From: DASRIA01 sp963724065
Lineage (GTDB): Bacteria; Actinomycetota; Thermoleophilia; Solirubrobacterales; JBBDJG01
Direction of reading: 5' to 3'
NCBI GenBank assembly: GCA_963724065.1
Contig: CAVRTB010000006.1
Location: 310,001-374,000 of the forward strand
Length of the DNA stretch: 64,000 bases
A program made the position numbers and the translations under genes. Under the pieces are notes generated by a model. That model saw only the letters and a program-made list of their open reading frames with translations. It had not been told where the DNA came from and searched no databases. Below, piece by piece: positions 52,466-60,169 of this stretch; within the stretch, counting starts at the first letter, position 1, and the number at the start of each line of letters is the position of its first letter.

Positions 52466-53833
52466 GTGCGCGTCATCGCCCTCATAGACGGCGAGCACCA
52501 CCCCGCGGTGGCGCGCGCGGCGCTCGACTTGCTCGAGGCCGACCACGAGATCGCCGCCGTGCTGTTCGCCGGCGGCGAGGAGAAGGTTCCCGCGGCCGTG
52601 CGGGCGGATCCCCGCGCTCATTACGGGCGGGAGGTCGTGATGCCCGCCGACGGCGTGCCCGCGGCGCTTCGCTCGCTCGTTGCGGGCGCAGCTGCGGACG
52701 CTCTCGTCGATCTCTCCGGCGAGCCCGTGCTCGATCCCGATGCGCGCCTCGCGCTCGCGGCGGTCGCGCTCGACGCGGGCCTCGAGTACCGCGCACCGGG
52801 CATGGTGCTCGAGCCGCCGCCCGCGCGCGCACCGCAGACGGGCGCGGTCCCCGTGATCGCGGTGATCGGCACCGGCAAGCGGACCGGAAAGACCGCGCTC
52901 GGCACGCACCTTGCCGCCCTTCTGCGGGAGGCGGGTGAGAGCCCCGTGGTGGTGTCGATGGGGCGCGGTGGGCCGCCCGAGCCGGTCGTGGTCCGCGCCG
53001 ACCGGCGCCCGGACCTCGGGCGCCTGCTCGAGATCGCGCGGGGCGGAGGCCACGCCGCATCCGACTACCTCGAGGACGCCGTCCTCGCCGGCGTCACGAC
53101 CGTCGGCTGCCGCCGCTGCGGGGAGGGACCGGCCGGGGAGACCTTCATGTCGAACGTGCCGGAGGGCATGCGCGTCGCGCTCGCGGAGGGCCCGGGGGTG
53201 ATCGTGCTCGAGGGCAGTGGCGCGGCGCTCCCACCCGTGGCGGCCCATGCGACCCTCTGCGTGGCCGCGGCGCAGCACGCGCAGGCACAGGCGCTCGGGC
53301 ACCTCGGCCCGCTGCGCCTGTTGCGGTCGGATCTGCTCGTCCTGCTCGGCGCCGGCGAGCTCGAGGCCCCCGCGCGGCGCGAGCTCGAAGCCGGCCTCGA
53401 GCGCTGGATCGACCCCGGCAGGATCGTGGCGTGCACGCTGCGCCCCGAGCCGGCGGAGCCGCTGCCGGCGGGGTCGCGCGCCGCATGCTTCGTGACCGCG
53501 GGCCCCGCGGCATCGGCGCGAATCGAGGAGGCCCTGGGGGCGCAGGGCGTCGACGTGGTGCTGCTGTCATCGAACCTCGCACGCCGCGCTGCGCTCGAGC
53601 GCGACGTCGCGGCCGCGGTGCGCGAGGGCTGCGACGTGTTCCTCACGGAGCTGAAGGCCGCGGCGATCGACGTGGTCGCCGAGGCGGCGGGCCGAGCCGG
53701 TGCGCGGCTCGTGTTCCTGCGCAACCGGCCCGTCGCGGACGATCCGGGCGCGCCGCTCGACGACGCGCTGGGCAGGCTGCTCGAGACCGCCCGGGCGCGT
53801 GTGGCCGCCGCCGGCCCCGAGGCGCGCCCGTGA
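52466..53833 (+). CDS. cpgS: cyclic 2,3-diphosphoglycerate synthetase
   Basis: A 455-residue enzyme of the family first defined in hyperthermophilic methanogens, which closes 2,3-diphosphoglycerate to the cyclic anhydride using ATP. The N-terminal part (VIALIDGEHHPAVARAAL, AAVLFAGGEEKV) and the central P-loop GTGKRTGKTALGTHLA with VVVSMGRGGPPEP and DYLEDAVLAGVTTVGCRRCGEG match that family. The next gene encodes 2-phosphoglycerate kinase, the enzyme for the preceding step, which strongly supports the assignment. GTG start at 52466 after a 16-bp gap. Confidence 0.87.
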   Translation: MRVIALIDGEHHPAVARAALDLLEADHEIAAVLFAGGEEKVPAAVRADPRAHYGREVVMPADGVPAALRSLVAGAAADALVDLSGEPVLDPDARLALAAVALDAGLEYRAPGMVLEPPPARAPQTGAVPVIAVIGTGKRTGKTALGTHLAALLREAGESPVVVSMGRGGPPEPVVVRADRRPDLGRLLEIARGGGHAASDYLEDAVLAGVTTVGCRRCGEGPAGETFMSNVPEGMRVALAEGPGVIVLEGSGAALPPVAAHATLCVAAAQHAQAQALGHLGPLRLLRSDLLVLLGAGELEAPARRELEAGLERWIDPGRIVACTLRPEPAEPLPAGSRAACFVTAGPAASARIEEALGAQGVDVVLLSSNLARRAALERDVAAAVREGCDVFLTELKAAAIDVVAEAAGRAGARLVFLRNRPVADDPGAPLDDALGRLLETARARVAAAGPEARP

Positions 53834-54801
53834 GCGGCGCGTCGCGGCGCTCACCGATGGTGGTGGTCCGCAGCGACTACGGGCTGCCGTACTCCAAGGG
53901 CCTGATGGCGCAGTCTCTGATGGCGACCGGGCTGCCGTCAGAGCGCTCCTTCGCGCTCGCCCAGCAGATCGAGGACCGGCTGGCCGAGCGCGGGTCGCCC
54001 GAGATCGGCGTGGATCAGCTGCGCGAGGTCGCAGAGGACGTCGTCGGGGCCTCCGAGAGCGAGCAGGTCGTGGCCCGGCTGCGCCAGTGGTGGCGGGTGC
54101 GCAACCTCGAGCGCCCGCTGCTCGTGCTGCTCGGCGGCGTGACCGGCGTGGGCAAGTCGACGGTCGCGACGCAGCTCGCGGGCCGGCTCGGGATCTCGCA
54201 CGTGATGGCGACCGACCAGGTCCGCCAGGTCGTGCGCGCATTCTTCTCGCATGACTTCATGCCGTCCGTGCACCACTCGTCCTTCGATGTCTCGAAGGCG
54301 CTGGGGTCGTCGCCGCCCGACCGCTCGGGGACCGTCGCCGGCTTCATGCGCCAGGCGCAGGCGATCGCCCCGGGGCTCGACGCGGTGGTCGAGCGCGCGA
54401 TCTCCGACCGCACGCCGATGGTGGTCGAGGGCGTGCACCTGCTGCCCGAGATCCCGAGCGCATACCTGTGCGAGCGCGCGACGACCGTGCGCGCCTTGAT
54501 CGTGGTGCGCGACGAGGTCGAGCACCGCCAGCACTTCCACACCCGTGGGGTCCAGACGCTGCGCGCGCCCGAGCGCTATCTCGAGGCGCTCGACCGGATC
54601 CGCGTCCTCCAGGAGCATCTGATCGAGCGCGCGCAGGCGGCGGGGATCCCGGTGATCGAGGCACAGGGCCTCGAGGCGATGCTGCGGCGGGTGCTCGAGG
54701 TCGTGCTCGACGCGGTGGGAACCGCCTCGGGCGCTAGTCTCTCGGGACAGCCCGGATCGGCCGGGCACGAGCAATCTCCTCGGAAGGGAACACCCCAATG
54801 A
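53830..54801 (+). CDS. 2-phosphoglycerate kinase
   Basis: A 323-residue kinase that phosphorylates 2-phosphoglycerate to 2,3-diphosphoglycerate. N-terminal ~90 residues form an ATP-cone-like domain (VVRSDYGLPYSKGLMAQSLMATGL). The kinase domain follows with P-loop LLGGVTGVGKSTVATQLAGRLG, VMATDQVRQVVR, VVEGVHLLP and an Arg-rich lid. This layout is known from the Methanothermus enzyme. GTG 53830 overlaps the cpgS stop (GTGA). The last ~25 residues lie over the ribosome binding site of the next gene and look unstructured. Confidence 0.87.
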   Translation: MSGASRRSPMVVVRSDYGLPYSKGLMAQSLMATGLPSERSFALAQQIEDRLAERGSPEIGVDQLREVAEDVVGASESEQVVARLRQWWRVRNLERPLLVLLGGVTGVGKSTVATQLAGRLGISHVMATDQVRQVVRAFFSHDFMPSVHHSSFDVSKALGSSPPDRSGTVAGFMRQAQAIAPGLDAVVERAISDRTPMVVEGVHLLPEIPSAYLCERATTVRALIVVRDEVEHRQHFHTRGVQTLRAPERYLEALDRIRVLQEHLIERAQAAGIPVIEAQGLEAMLRRVLEVVLDAVGTASGASLSGQPGSAGHEQSPRKGTPQ

Positions 54802-55490
54802 GATTCTTCATAGACACGGGCTCGGTGGCGGAGGTCGAGGAGATCGCGGCTTGGGGCATCCTCTCGGGCGCGACCACGAATCCCTCGCTGCTCGCCAAGG
54901 AGAAGGGCGACCCCGGCGACATCGTGCGGCGCATCTGCGAGATCGTCGGCGGGCCGGTGAGCGCCGAGGTGGTCTCCGACGGCGCTGCCGGCATGATCGA
55001 GGAGGGCCGCGCGCTCACGGCGCTCCACGAGCACGTCGTCGTGAAGGTGCCGTTCTCGAGCGAGGGACTCGCCGCGACCCGTGCGCTCGCCGACGACGGC
55101 ATCCGCGTCAACATGACGCTGGTCTTCTCGGCGAACCAGGCATTGCTCACGGCCCAGGCCGGCGCGGCGTTCGCGTCCTGCTTCATGGGCCGCCTCGACG
55201 ACATCTCGGTCGACTCCACGACCGTGGTCCGCGAGATCGTCGAGACCCTGCGGCCCGGCGGCACCACGACCGAGGTGCTCGCCGCCTCGATCCGGCATCC
55301 GGAGCACGTGGTGACGGCTGCCCGCCTCGGCTGCGAGGTCGCGACCGTGCCCACCAAGGTCTTCCGCCAGATGCTCTCGCACCCGCTCACCGAGCAGGGG
55401 CGGGAGCAGTTCAAGTCGGACTGGGAGTCCCGGCCAGAGTTCGTCGAATGGCTACGTGAGCTGGTTTCGAAGCAGCCGGCGTCGGCTTAG
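54798..55490 (+). CDS. fsa: transaldolase / fructose-6-phosphate aldolase-type enzyme
   Basis: A 230-residue class I aldolase of the small transaldolase family, joining or cleaving C3 units in the pentose phosphate pathway. MRFFIDTGSVAEVEEI, GATTNPSLLAKE, Schiff-base Lys in HVVVKVPF, VNMTLVFSANQALL and SIRHPEHVV are all diagnostic. ATG 54798 overlaps the kinase stop by 4 bp with GGAAGGGAA upstream. Its 3' end overlaps the Rho-like gene by 35 bp. Confidence 0.92.
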   Translation: MRFFIDTGSVAEVEEIAAWGILSGATTNPSLLAKEKGDPGDIVRRICEIVGGPVSAEVVSDGAAGMIEEGRALTALHEHVVVKVPFSSEGLAATRALADDGIRVNMTLVFSANQALLTAQAGAAFASCFMGRLDDISVDSTTVVREIVETLRPGGTTTEVLAASIRHPEHVVTAARLGCEVATVPTKVFRQMLSHPLTEQGREQFKSDWESRPEFVEWLRELVSKQPASA

Positions 55491-56871
55491 CGACGAGCCG
55501 CCGGCGGCCGAGGCGGCCCCGGCACCGGCGCTGGCGCTCGAGGAGGTGGAGGGCAGGCCCCTCGCCGACCTGCACGCCTTGGCCGCACAGGTCGGCGTGT
55601 CGCGCTACCGCCTGCTCCGCAAGGAGGAGCTTGTTGCCGCTCTCACGGGAGGCGCCGTCGCCGCGCCTGAGCGCGTCGTCGCGCTGCGCGAGGACCCCCC
55701 GCCCGCGGAGGTCCCGCGGGAGCACCAGACCCGCGCCCTGCGCGAGCAGCGCCCGGCCGCGCCGGAGGCCCGCGAACCGGAGCCCGAGGACGACGACCCG
55801 GAGGCCGGGGAGGACCCGGTCGAGGAGGACACCGCCGGCGAGCCCCAATCTGGCGTGCTCGACGTGGTCGCCGACGGCTATGGGTTCGTGCGCGTGTCGG
55901 GATTGCTGCGCTCGCCCGCGGATCCCTACGTCTCCCGCTCGCTCGTCGAGCGCCACGGCCTGCGGCGCGGCGACGAGATCACCGGGCCGGTCGCCACCGG
56001 GGGGCGGGAGCGTCGGCCGCGGCTCGTGAGCGTCACGGCGATCGAGGGCCGGCCTGCCGACGAGCCCCGCAGCCCGGCGCGTGCGCTCGACGAGCGCCCG
56101 GCACAGCGCCCGACGCGCCCGCTGGGCCTCGGGGACGGGGAGGCCATGCGGATGATCGAGCTCGTCGCGCCGCTCGGGCGCGGGCAGCGCGTGATGGTCT
56201 CCGGACCGCCCGGCGCCGGCGCCACCACCTTGTTGCGGAAGATCGCCGAAGACCTCGAGGACCGTGGAGTGAAGGTGCTGGTCGCGCTCGTCGACGTGCG
56301 CCCGGAGGAGGTGCGCGAGTGGTCCGGCCGTTACGACGTCGCGGCGGCGGACGCGGCCGCCTCACCCCGCGAGCAGGTCGCGCTCGCGGAGCTGGCGCTC
56401 GAGCGCGCGAAACGGATCGCGGAGCAAGGCGAGGACGTCGTGCTGGTGCTCGACTCGATCAGCAGGCTGACCCGCGCCTACGCGCTCGCACGGGGCGCGG
56501 GGGCGGGCGCCACGCCGGCCATCGGACCGGCTGCCGTCGAGTCGGTGAAGCGCTGGTTCGCGAACGCGCGTGACGCCGGCGACGGCTCGCTCACGATCAT
56601 CGCGGCTTCCCGCGTGGAGTCCGAGTCGGCCTTCGAGACGCTCGTGCACGAGGCGCTCGAGGACAGCGCCGGCTCGGTCGTGCGGGTCAGCGCCGAGCTG
56701 GCCGCGCGCGGCCTGCACCCCGCGATCGACGCCGCGCGCTCACGTACGCTCGGCGAGGAGGCGATGATCGGCGAGGAGCGCCGCCGCGCGCTCGAGAACA
56801 TGCGCGGAGTGGCCCGCTCGCTCGACGGCGCCGAGGCCTGGCAGTTCCTGGCCGAGCGTGCTCGCGACTAG
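55456..56871 (+). CDS. divergent Rho-like protein lacking catalytic ATPase residues
   Basis: A 471-residue homolog of transcription terminator Rho. The N-terminus has a Rho_N-type helix domain (LADLHALAAQVGVSRYRLL); a ~80-residue acidic/Pro insert follows, then the cold-shock-type primary RNA site (VLDVVADGYGFVRVSG, PYVSRSLVERHGLRRGDEI), then the ATPase core. Key changes: the P-loop reads GPPGAGATT, with Ala in place of the essential Lys, and LVDVRPEEV has Val where Rho has the catalytic Glu (DERPEEV). The usual G-G-x-x-x-x-A-x-x-x-P-K-R element is also altered (PAIGPAAVESVKRWF). LDSISRLTRAY is kept. Probably an inactive paralog or one with a new role. GTG 55456 is tentative. Confidence 0.82.
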   Translation: MSWFRSSRRRLSDEPPAAEAAPAPALALEEVEGRPLADLHALAAQVGVSRYRLLRKEELVAALTGGAVAAPERVVALREDPPPAEVPREHQTRALREQRPAAPEAREPEPEDDDPEAGEDPVEEDTAGEPQSGVLDVVADGYGFVRVSGLLRSPADPYVSRSLVERHGLRRGDEITGPVATGGRERRPRLVSVTAIEGRPADEPRSPARALDERPAQRPTRPLGLGDGEAMRMIELVAPLGRGQRVMVSGPPGAGATTLLRKIAEDLEDRGVKVLVALVDVRPEEVREWSGRYDVAAADAAASPREQVALAELALERAKRIAEQGEDVVLVLDSISRLTRAYALARGAGAGATPAIGPAAVESVKRWFANARDAGDGSLTIIAASRVESESAFETLVHEALEDSAGSVVRVSAELAARGLHPAIDAARSRTLGEEAMIGEERRRALENMRGVARSLDGAEAWQFLAERARD

Positions 56872-57342
56872 TCAGCCTGGATAGGCCGTGGGCTTCCACG
56901 AAGGCTCGGGCGACAGCTCGATCAGCTCCGAGTCGCGATCGGGCTGCACGTAGCCGAAGCTGTGCGTGTCCTCGTGGAAGTAGATGTCGAGCTCGCCTTC
57001 CTTGACGCGCTGGTCCAGCCAGGCGCCGCGGAACACGAGTCGGCGCAGCCAGTGCACGAGCGAGCGGTCCGCTGGGCCGACGAGGTCGTACCAGCGCTCG
57101 TTGACGTGCTCGCCGAGCGGGGACGACGGCTCGCGGATCTCGCCGTTGACGGCGAGGTTGACGAGGTCGTCGAGCTCCTCGACGGTGAGCCCGGGCTGCA
57201 CGAAGTTGAGCTTCACGGCAGCCTGCTCGACGCGCTGCCGGAAGTCCTCCTCGTTGAAAGTGAACCGCAGGTCGCCGTACTCGAGGACGTAGTCCTCGCC
57301 TGAGTTGTAGTTGCCCCGCTTTTTTGTGTTGTCTCGTGACAT
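56872..57342 (-). CDS. hypothetical soluble acidic protein
   Basis: A 156-residue protein with no family I recognise. It starts with a basic stretch (SRDNTKKRGNYNSGEDYVLEYG) and continues as an acidic alpha/beta chain with FTFNEEDFRQRVEQAAVKLNF, GLTVEELDDLVNLAVNGEI, WLRRLVFRGAWLDQRVKEGELDIYFHED and GYVQPDRDSELIEL. No signal or membrane segment. Its TGA immediately abuts the TAG of the convergent Rho-like gene with no bases between. ATG 57342 faces a 121-bp divergent region before the DUF192 gene. Confidence 0.7.
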   Translation of the reverse strand: MSRDNTKKRGNYNSGEDYVLEYGDLRFTFNEEDFRQRVEQAAVKLNFVQPGLTVEELDDLVNLAVNGEIREPSSPLGEHVNERWYDLVGPADRSLVHWLRRLVFRGAWLDQRVKEGELDIYFHEDTHSFGYVQPDRDSELIELSPEPSWKPTAYPG

Positions 57343-57463
57343 GGTGTGGGTGCGGCCCCGCTGCGGACCACGTCTGAATCTTACGGGCGAGTCCTCCCGG
57401 CGCGCGACCACCTGACAGGGGCATTGCACAGGACCGCCCACGCAACGTCGACAGGCCGCGCCG

Positions 57464-57922
57464 ATGCCCGCCACGATCATTTTCGGGTCGCCGGGCCCTC
57501 TTCTTGAAATGCGGCGGTTTCGAGTCGTACGTTCCCTCGAGTTCGAAGCGCCGGGCGGGTCCCTCGAGGCCGCGCTTGCCGAGTCTTTCGGTGAGCGCCT
57601 GCTCGGGCTGGCGGGCCGCGCGGCGCCCCAGGGGGGCAGTGGGCTGCTGATCCCGCGCTGCTGCTCGGTTCACACGGTGGGCATGAGATTTCGCATCGAC
57701 ATCGCCTTTCTCGGGTGGCCGGCGGCCCCGCGGTGCCCGGTGCTCGCCGTCCACGAGGGGGTGGGCGCGATGCGGGTTTCGCGCCTGCGCGGGCGCGCGG
57801 CGCGCGCGACTGCCGTGCTCGAGGTGCGCGCGGGCGTGCTCGCGGCGCTGGGCGTGCAGGCCGGAGGGTCGCTCGCGCTCGTCTGGGAGCCCGCGTACGC
57901 GGCTGTTAACTTCACCGAATGA
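57464..57922 (+). CDS. DUF192 protein
   Basis: A 152-residue small beta-rich protein of the DUF192 family. Family landmarks: SFGERLLGLAGR, GLLIPRCCSVHTVGMRFRIDIAFL (the conserved H-T-x-x-M-R-F-x-I-D core), AVLEVRAGVLAALGVQAGGSL. No obvious signal peptide, although some family members are exported. The start is uncertain between ATG 57464 and ATG 57509. Its stop overlaps the next ATG. Biochemical role is unknown for the family. Confidence 0.83.
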   Translation: MPATIIFGSPGPLLEMRRFRVVRSLEFEAPGGSLEAALAESFGERLLGLAGRAAPQGGSGLLIPRCCSVHTVGMRFRIDIAFLGWPAAPRCPVLAVHEGVGAMRVSRLRGRAARATAVLEVRAGVLAALGVQAGGSLALVWEPAYAAVNFTE

Positions 57923-58617
57923 CCGGCAGGGCACCGATCGAGGTCTGGCAGGCCTCCACGGACGTGTCCGCCCGGGAGCTGCGCGCGTTGCTGGCCACGC
58001 TTGCCCCGGAAGAGCGGGCGCGGGCCGCCGCCCCCGGCGCGCGGCGCTGGGCTGTGGGGCGCTCCGCCCTGCGTCGGATCCTCGCCGGGTATCTCGGCGG
58101 CGAGCCGGCCGACATCGCCTTCGAACGGGGGCCGCACGGCAAACCCGCCGTCGCGGGCGGGCTGGAGTTCAGCTTCTCGGCCTCCGGGCGCATTGCGCTC
58201 GTGGCCGTCTCGCGGGCCGGCCCGGTCGGCGTAGACGTCGAGCGGATCCGGCCGGGCCGCGCCGTCGCGCGCATTGCGCGCAGCCGGTTCGCCCCCGCGG
58301 AGCGCGCGGCACTCGGCTCCCACGAGCACGCCGAGCGTGCGGCCGCCTTCCACCGCTGCTGGGCTGCAAAGGAGGCGTATGCCAAGGGCCTCGGGCGCGG
58401 GCTGGCGCTCGGCCTCGATCGGTTCTCGGTCGCGGGCGTCGTCGGTGGCGGTCCGCCGGGCCGTTGCGCCGTGGAGCACCCCGGCCGGGCCGGTGACCCC
58501 TGGGATGTCGAGCGACTCCCTGCCGGGGCGGGTTACGCGGCGGCGGTCGCGGCGCCGGGGTCGCGCTGGCGCCCCGTGGTGCGGCCGCTCCCCGGAGCGG
58601 GCGGCGGCGATGGCTGA
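57919..58617 (+). CDS. 4'-phosphopantetheinyl transferase (Sfp type)
   Basis: A 232-residue enzyme that moves the phosphopantetheine arm of CoA onto carrier-protein serines. The three Sfp-type blocks are present: GPHGKPAVAGGLEFSFSASG, VGVDVERIRPGRAV (Mg-binding Asp and Glu) and FHRCWAAKEAYAKGLGRGL (catalytic Glu-Lys pair). The canonical SHS is degenerate (FSFSASG), with Ser where the family has His. No PKS or NRPS lies nearby, so it probably serves a distant synthase. ATGA overlap with DUF192. Confidence 0.85.
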   Translation: MTGRAPIEVWQASTDVSARELRALLATLAPEERARAAAPGARRWAVGRSALRRILAGYLGGEPADIAFERGPHGKPAVAGGLEFSFSASGRIALVAVSRAGPVGVDVERIRPGRAVARIARSRFAPAERAALGSHEHAERAAAFHRCWAAKEAYAKGLGRGLALGLDRFSVAGVVGGGPPGRCAVEHPGRAGDPWDVERLPAGAGYAAAVAAPGSRWRPVVRPLPGAGGGDG

Positions 58618-59062
58618 GCGCGCCGAGCGGGAGGAATTCCTGACGGAGCGCAACGTCACGCTCTTGCGCGAGGCCTACGAGGCGATCGGGCGGGAGGGGA
58701 TCGACAACGTGTCCGCCTGGGATGTGATCGACGATGACATCCTGATCCACGACCGCCCCGAGGCGCCGGACCCGCAGACCTACCGCGGCCGCGCGGGCGT
58801 GCGCGAGGCGCTCGCGGTCAGCGACGAGAGCTTCGAGGAGTTCACGATGGCGCCGGTCGACATGATCGGGGTCGGCGACCGTCACGTCGTCGTGGTGCTG
58901 CTGATGTCCGGCCGCGGCCGCGGGAGCGGCGTGCCCGTCGAAGAGACGATCGCGCACCTGTGGACCGTGCGCGACGGCAAGGCGGTCGCGCTCCAGGTGT
59001 ACTCGGACCCGGACGAGGCCGTGCGCGACGCGCGCACGGCCGAGGAGCAGCACAACGGATAG
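58610..59062 (+). CDS. SnoaL/NTF2-like protein
   Basis: A 150-residue cone-shaped alpha+beta-barrel protein. NVTLLREAYEAIGREGIDNV, WDVIDDDILIHD, YRGRAGVREAL, VVVVLLMSGRGRGSGVPVEETIAHLWTVRDGKAVALQVYSD follow the usual order of SnoaL-like proteins. This fold includes isomerases, hydrolases and ligand binders; no specific catalytic set is evident. The start overlaps the preceding gene by 8 bp, and the next gene follows at 9 bp. Confidence 0.83.
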   Translation: MAERAEREEFLTERNVTLLREAYEAIGREGIDNVSAWDVIDDDILIHDRPEAPDPQTYRGRAGVREALAVSDESFEEFTMAPVDMIGVGDRHVVVVLLMSGRGRGSGVPVEETIAHLWTVRDGKAVALQVYSDPDEAVRDARTAEEQHNG

Positions 59063-59071
59063 GTTTCGCAG

Positions 59072-60163
59072 ATGACGCGGATCGTCGTATTCGGGGCGAC
59101 CGGATACACCGGGCGGCTCACCGCCGAGGCCCTCGTGGCGCTCGGCGAGCGACCGGTGCTCGCCGCGCGCAGCGCGGATCGTGTGCGCGCCCTGGCCGGT
59201 GAGCTGGGCGGACTGGACACGGCGCTCGCCGACGTTGGACGGCCCGAGACCGTGCGAGCGCTGGTCGAGCGCGGCGACGTGCTGGTCGCGACCGTGGGGC
59301 CGTTCGTGCGCTACGGGCATCCCGCGGTGGAGGCGGCCGTTGCCGCCGGCGCGGCCTACATCGACTCGACCGGGGAGCCTGTCTTCATCCGCGCGGTGTT
59401 CGAGCGCTACGGGCCGGCGGCAGCGCCCAGCGGCGCCGCCCTGATGACCGCGATGGGCTACGACTGGGTGCCCGGCAACCTCGCCGGCGCGCTTGCCGCC
59501 GAGCGAGCCGGTCCCGCCGCGGTGCGCGTCGACACCGGCTACTACTTCACGGGCCGCGCCGGCATGAGTGGCGGGACCCGCGCGACGACCGCGGCCGGGC
59601 TCACGGCGCCGGGATTCGCTTGGCGCGACGGTCGCATCGTCACCGAGCGGGGCGCCCGGCGGGTGCGCACCTTCGAGGTGGGCGGCGCGCGCCGGCAGGC
59701 GGTCAGCGCCGGGGCGTCGGACCACTTCGGGATTCCGCGCTTCGCGCCCGGAGTGCGCGAGGTGAACGCCTATCTCGGCTGGTTCGGCGGGATGTCGCGC
59801 CCGCTCCAGGCCTTCTCGGCGATCGGGTCGGTCGCGATCGCCGTCCCGGGCGCCCGCGCGCTCGCTGAGGCGGCGACGAAGCGGTTCGTGAAGGGATCGA
59901 CGGGCGGCCCGGACGAGCAGGAGCGCGCGAGCAGCGGCTCCCACATCGTCGCGATCGCCTACGACGCGGGCGGGAGCGAGCTGGCGGAGGTGCACCTGGC
60001 CGGCGTGGACGGCTACACGTTCACCGCGCGGATGCTCGCGTGGGCTGCCGTCCGCGCGCGCGACGGCGCCCTGAAGGGCACGGGCGCGCTCGCCCCGGTC
60101 GAGGCCTTCGGGCTGCGCGAGCTCGAGGCCGGCGCCGCCGAGGCGGGCATCGCCGAGGCCTGA
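59072..60163 (+). CDS. saccharopine dehydrogenase-like NAD(P) oxidoreductase
   Basis: A 363-residue protein with an N-terminal Rossmann domain (IVVFGATGYTGRLTAEALVALG) and VATVGPFVRYGHPAVEAAVAAGAAYIDSTGEPVFI typical of saccharopine-dehydrogenase-like and trans-acting enoyl reductase proteins. The C-terminal part has a hydrophobic helix (AFSAIGSVAIAVPGARALAEA), which in relatives contacts lipid substrates. True saccharopine dehydrogenase activity is unlikely. It ends 6 bp before the convergent sugar-dehydrogenase gene. Confidence 0.85.
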   Translation: MTRIVVFGATGYTGRLTAEALVALGERPVLAARSADRVRALAGELGGLDTALADVGRPETVRALVERGDVLVATVGPFVRYGHPAVEAAVAAGAAYIDSTGEPVFIRAVFERYGPAAAPSGAALMTAMGYDWVPGNLAGALAAERAGPAAVRVDTGYYFTGRAGMSGGTRATTAAGLTAPGFAWRDGRIVTERGARRVRTFEVGGARRQAVSAGASDHFGIPRFAPGVREVNAYLGWFGGMSRPLQAFSAIGSVAIAVPGARALAEAATKRFVKGSTGGPDEQERASSGSHIVAIAYDAGGSELAEVHLAGVDGYTFTARMLAWAAVRARDGALKGTGALAPVEAFGLRELEAGAAEAGIAEA

Positions 60164-60169
60164 GCCGTC

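Noticed and set aside
57310..57342. A6 run near the start of the gene at 57342 as a programmed frameshift site
   Set aside because: The downstream frame is intact and no alternative frame continues; the run simply encodes two Lys codons.
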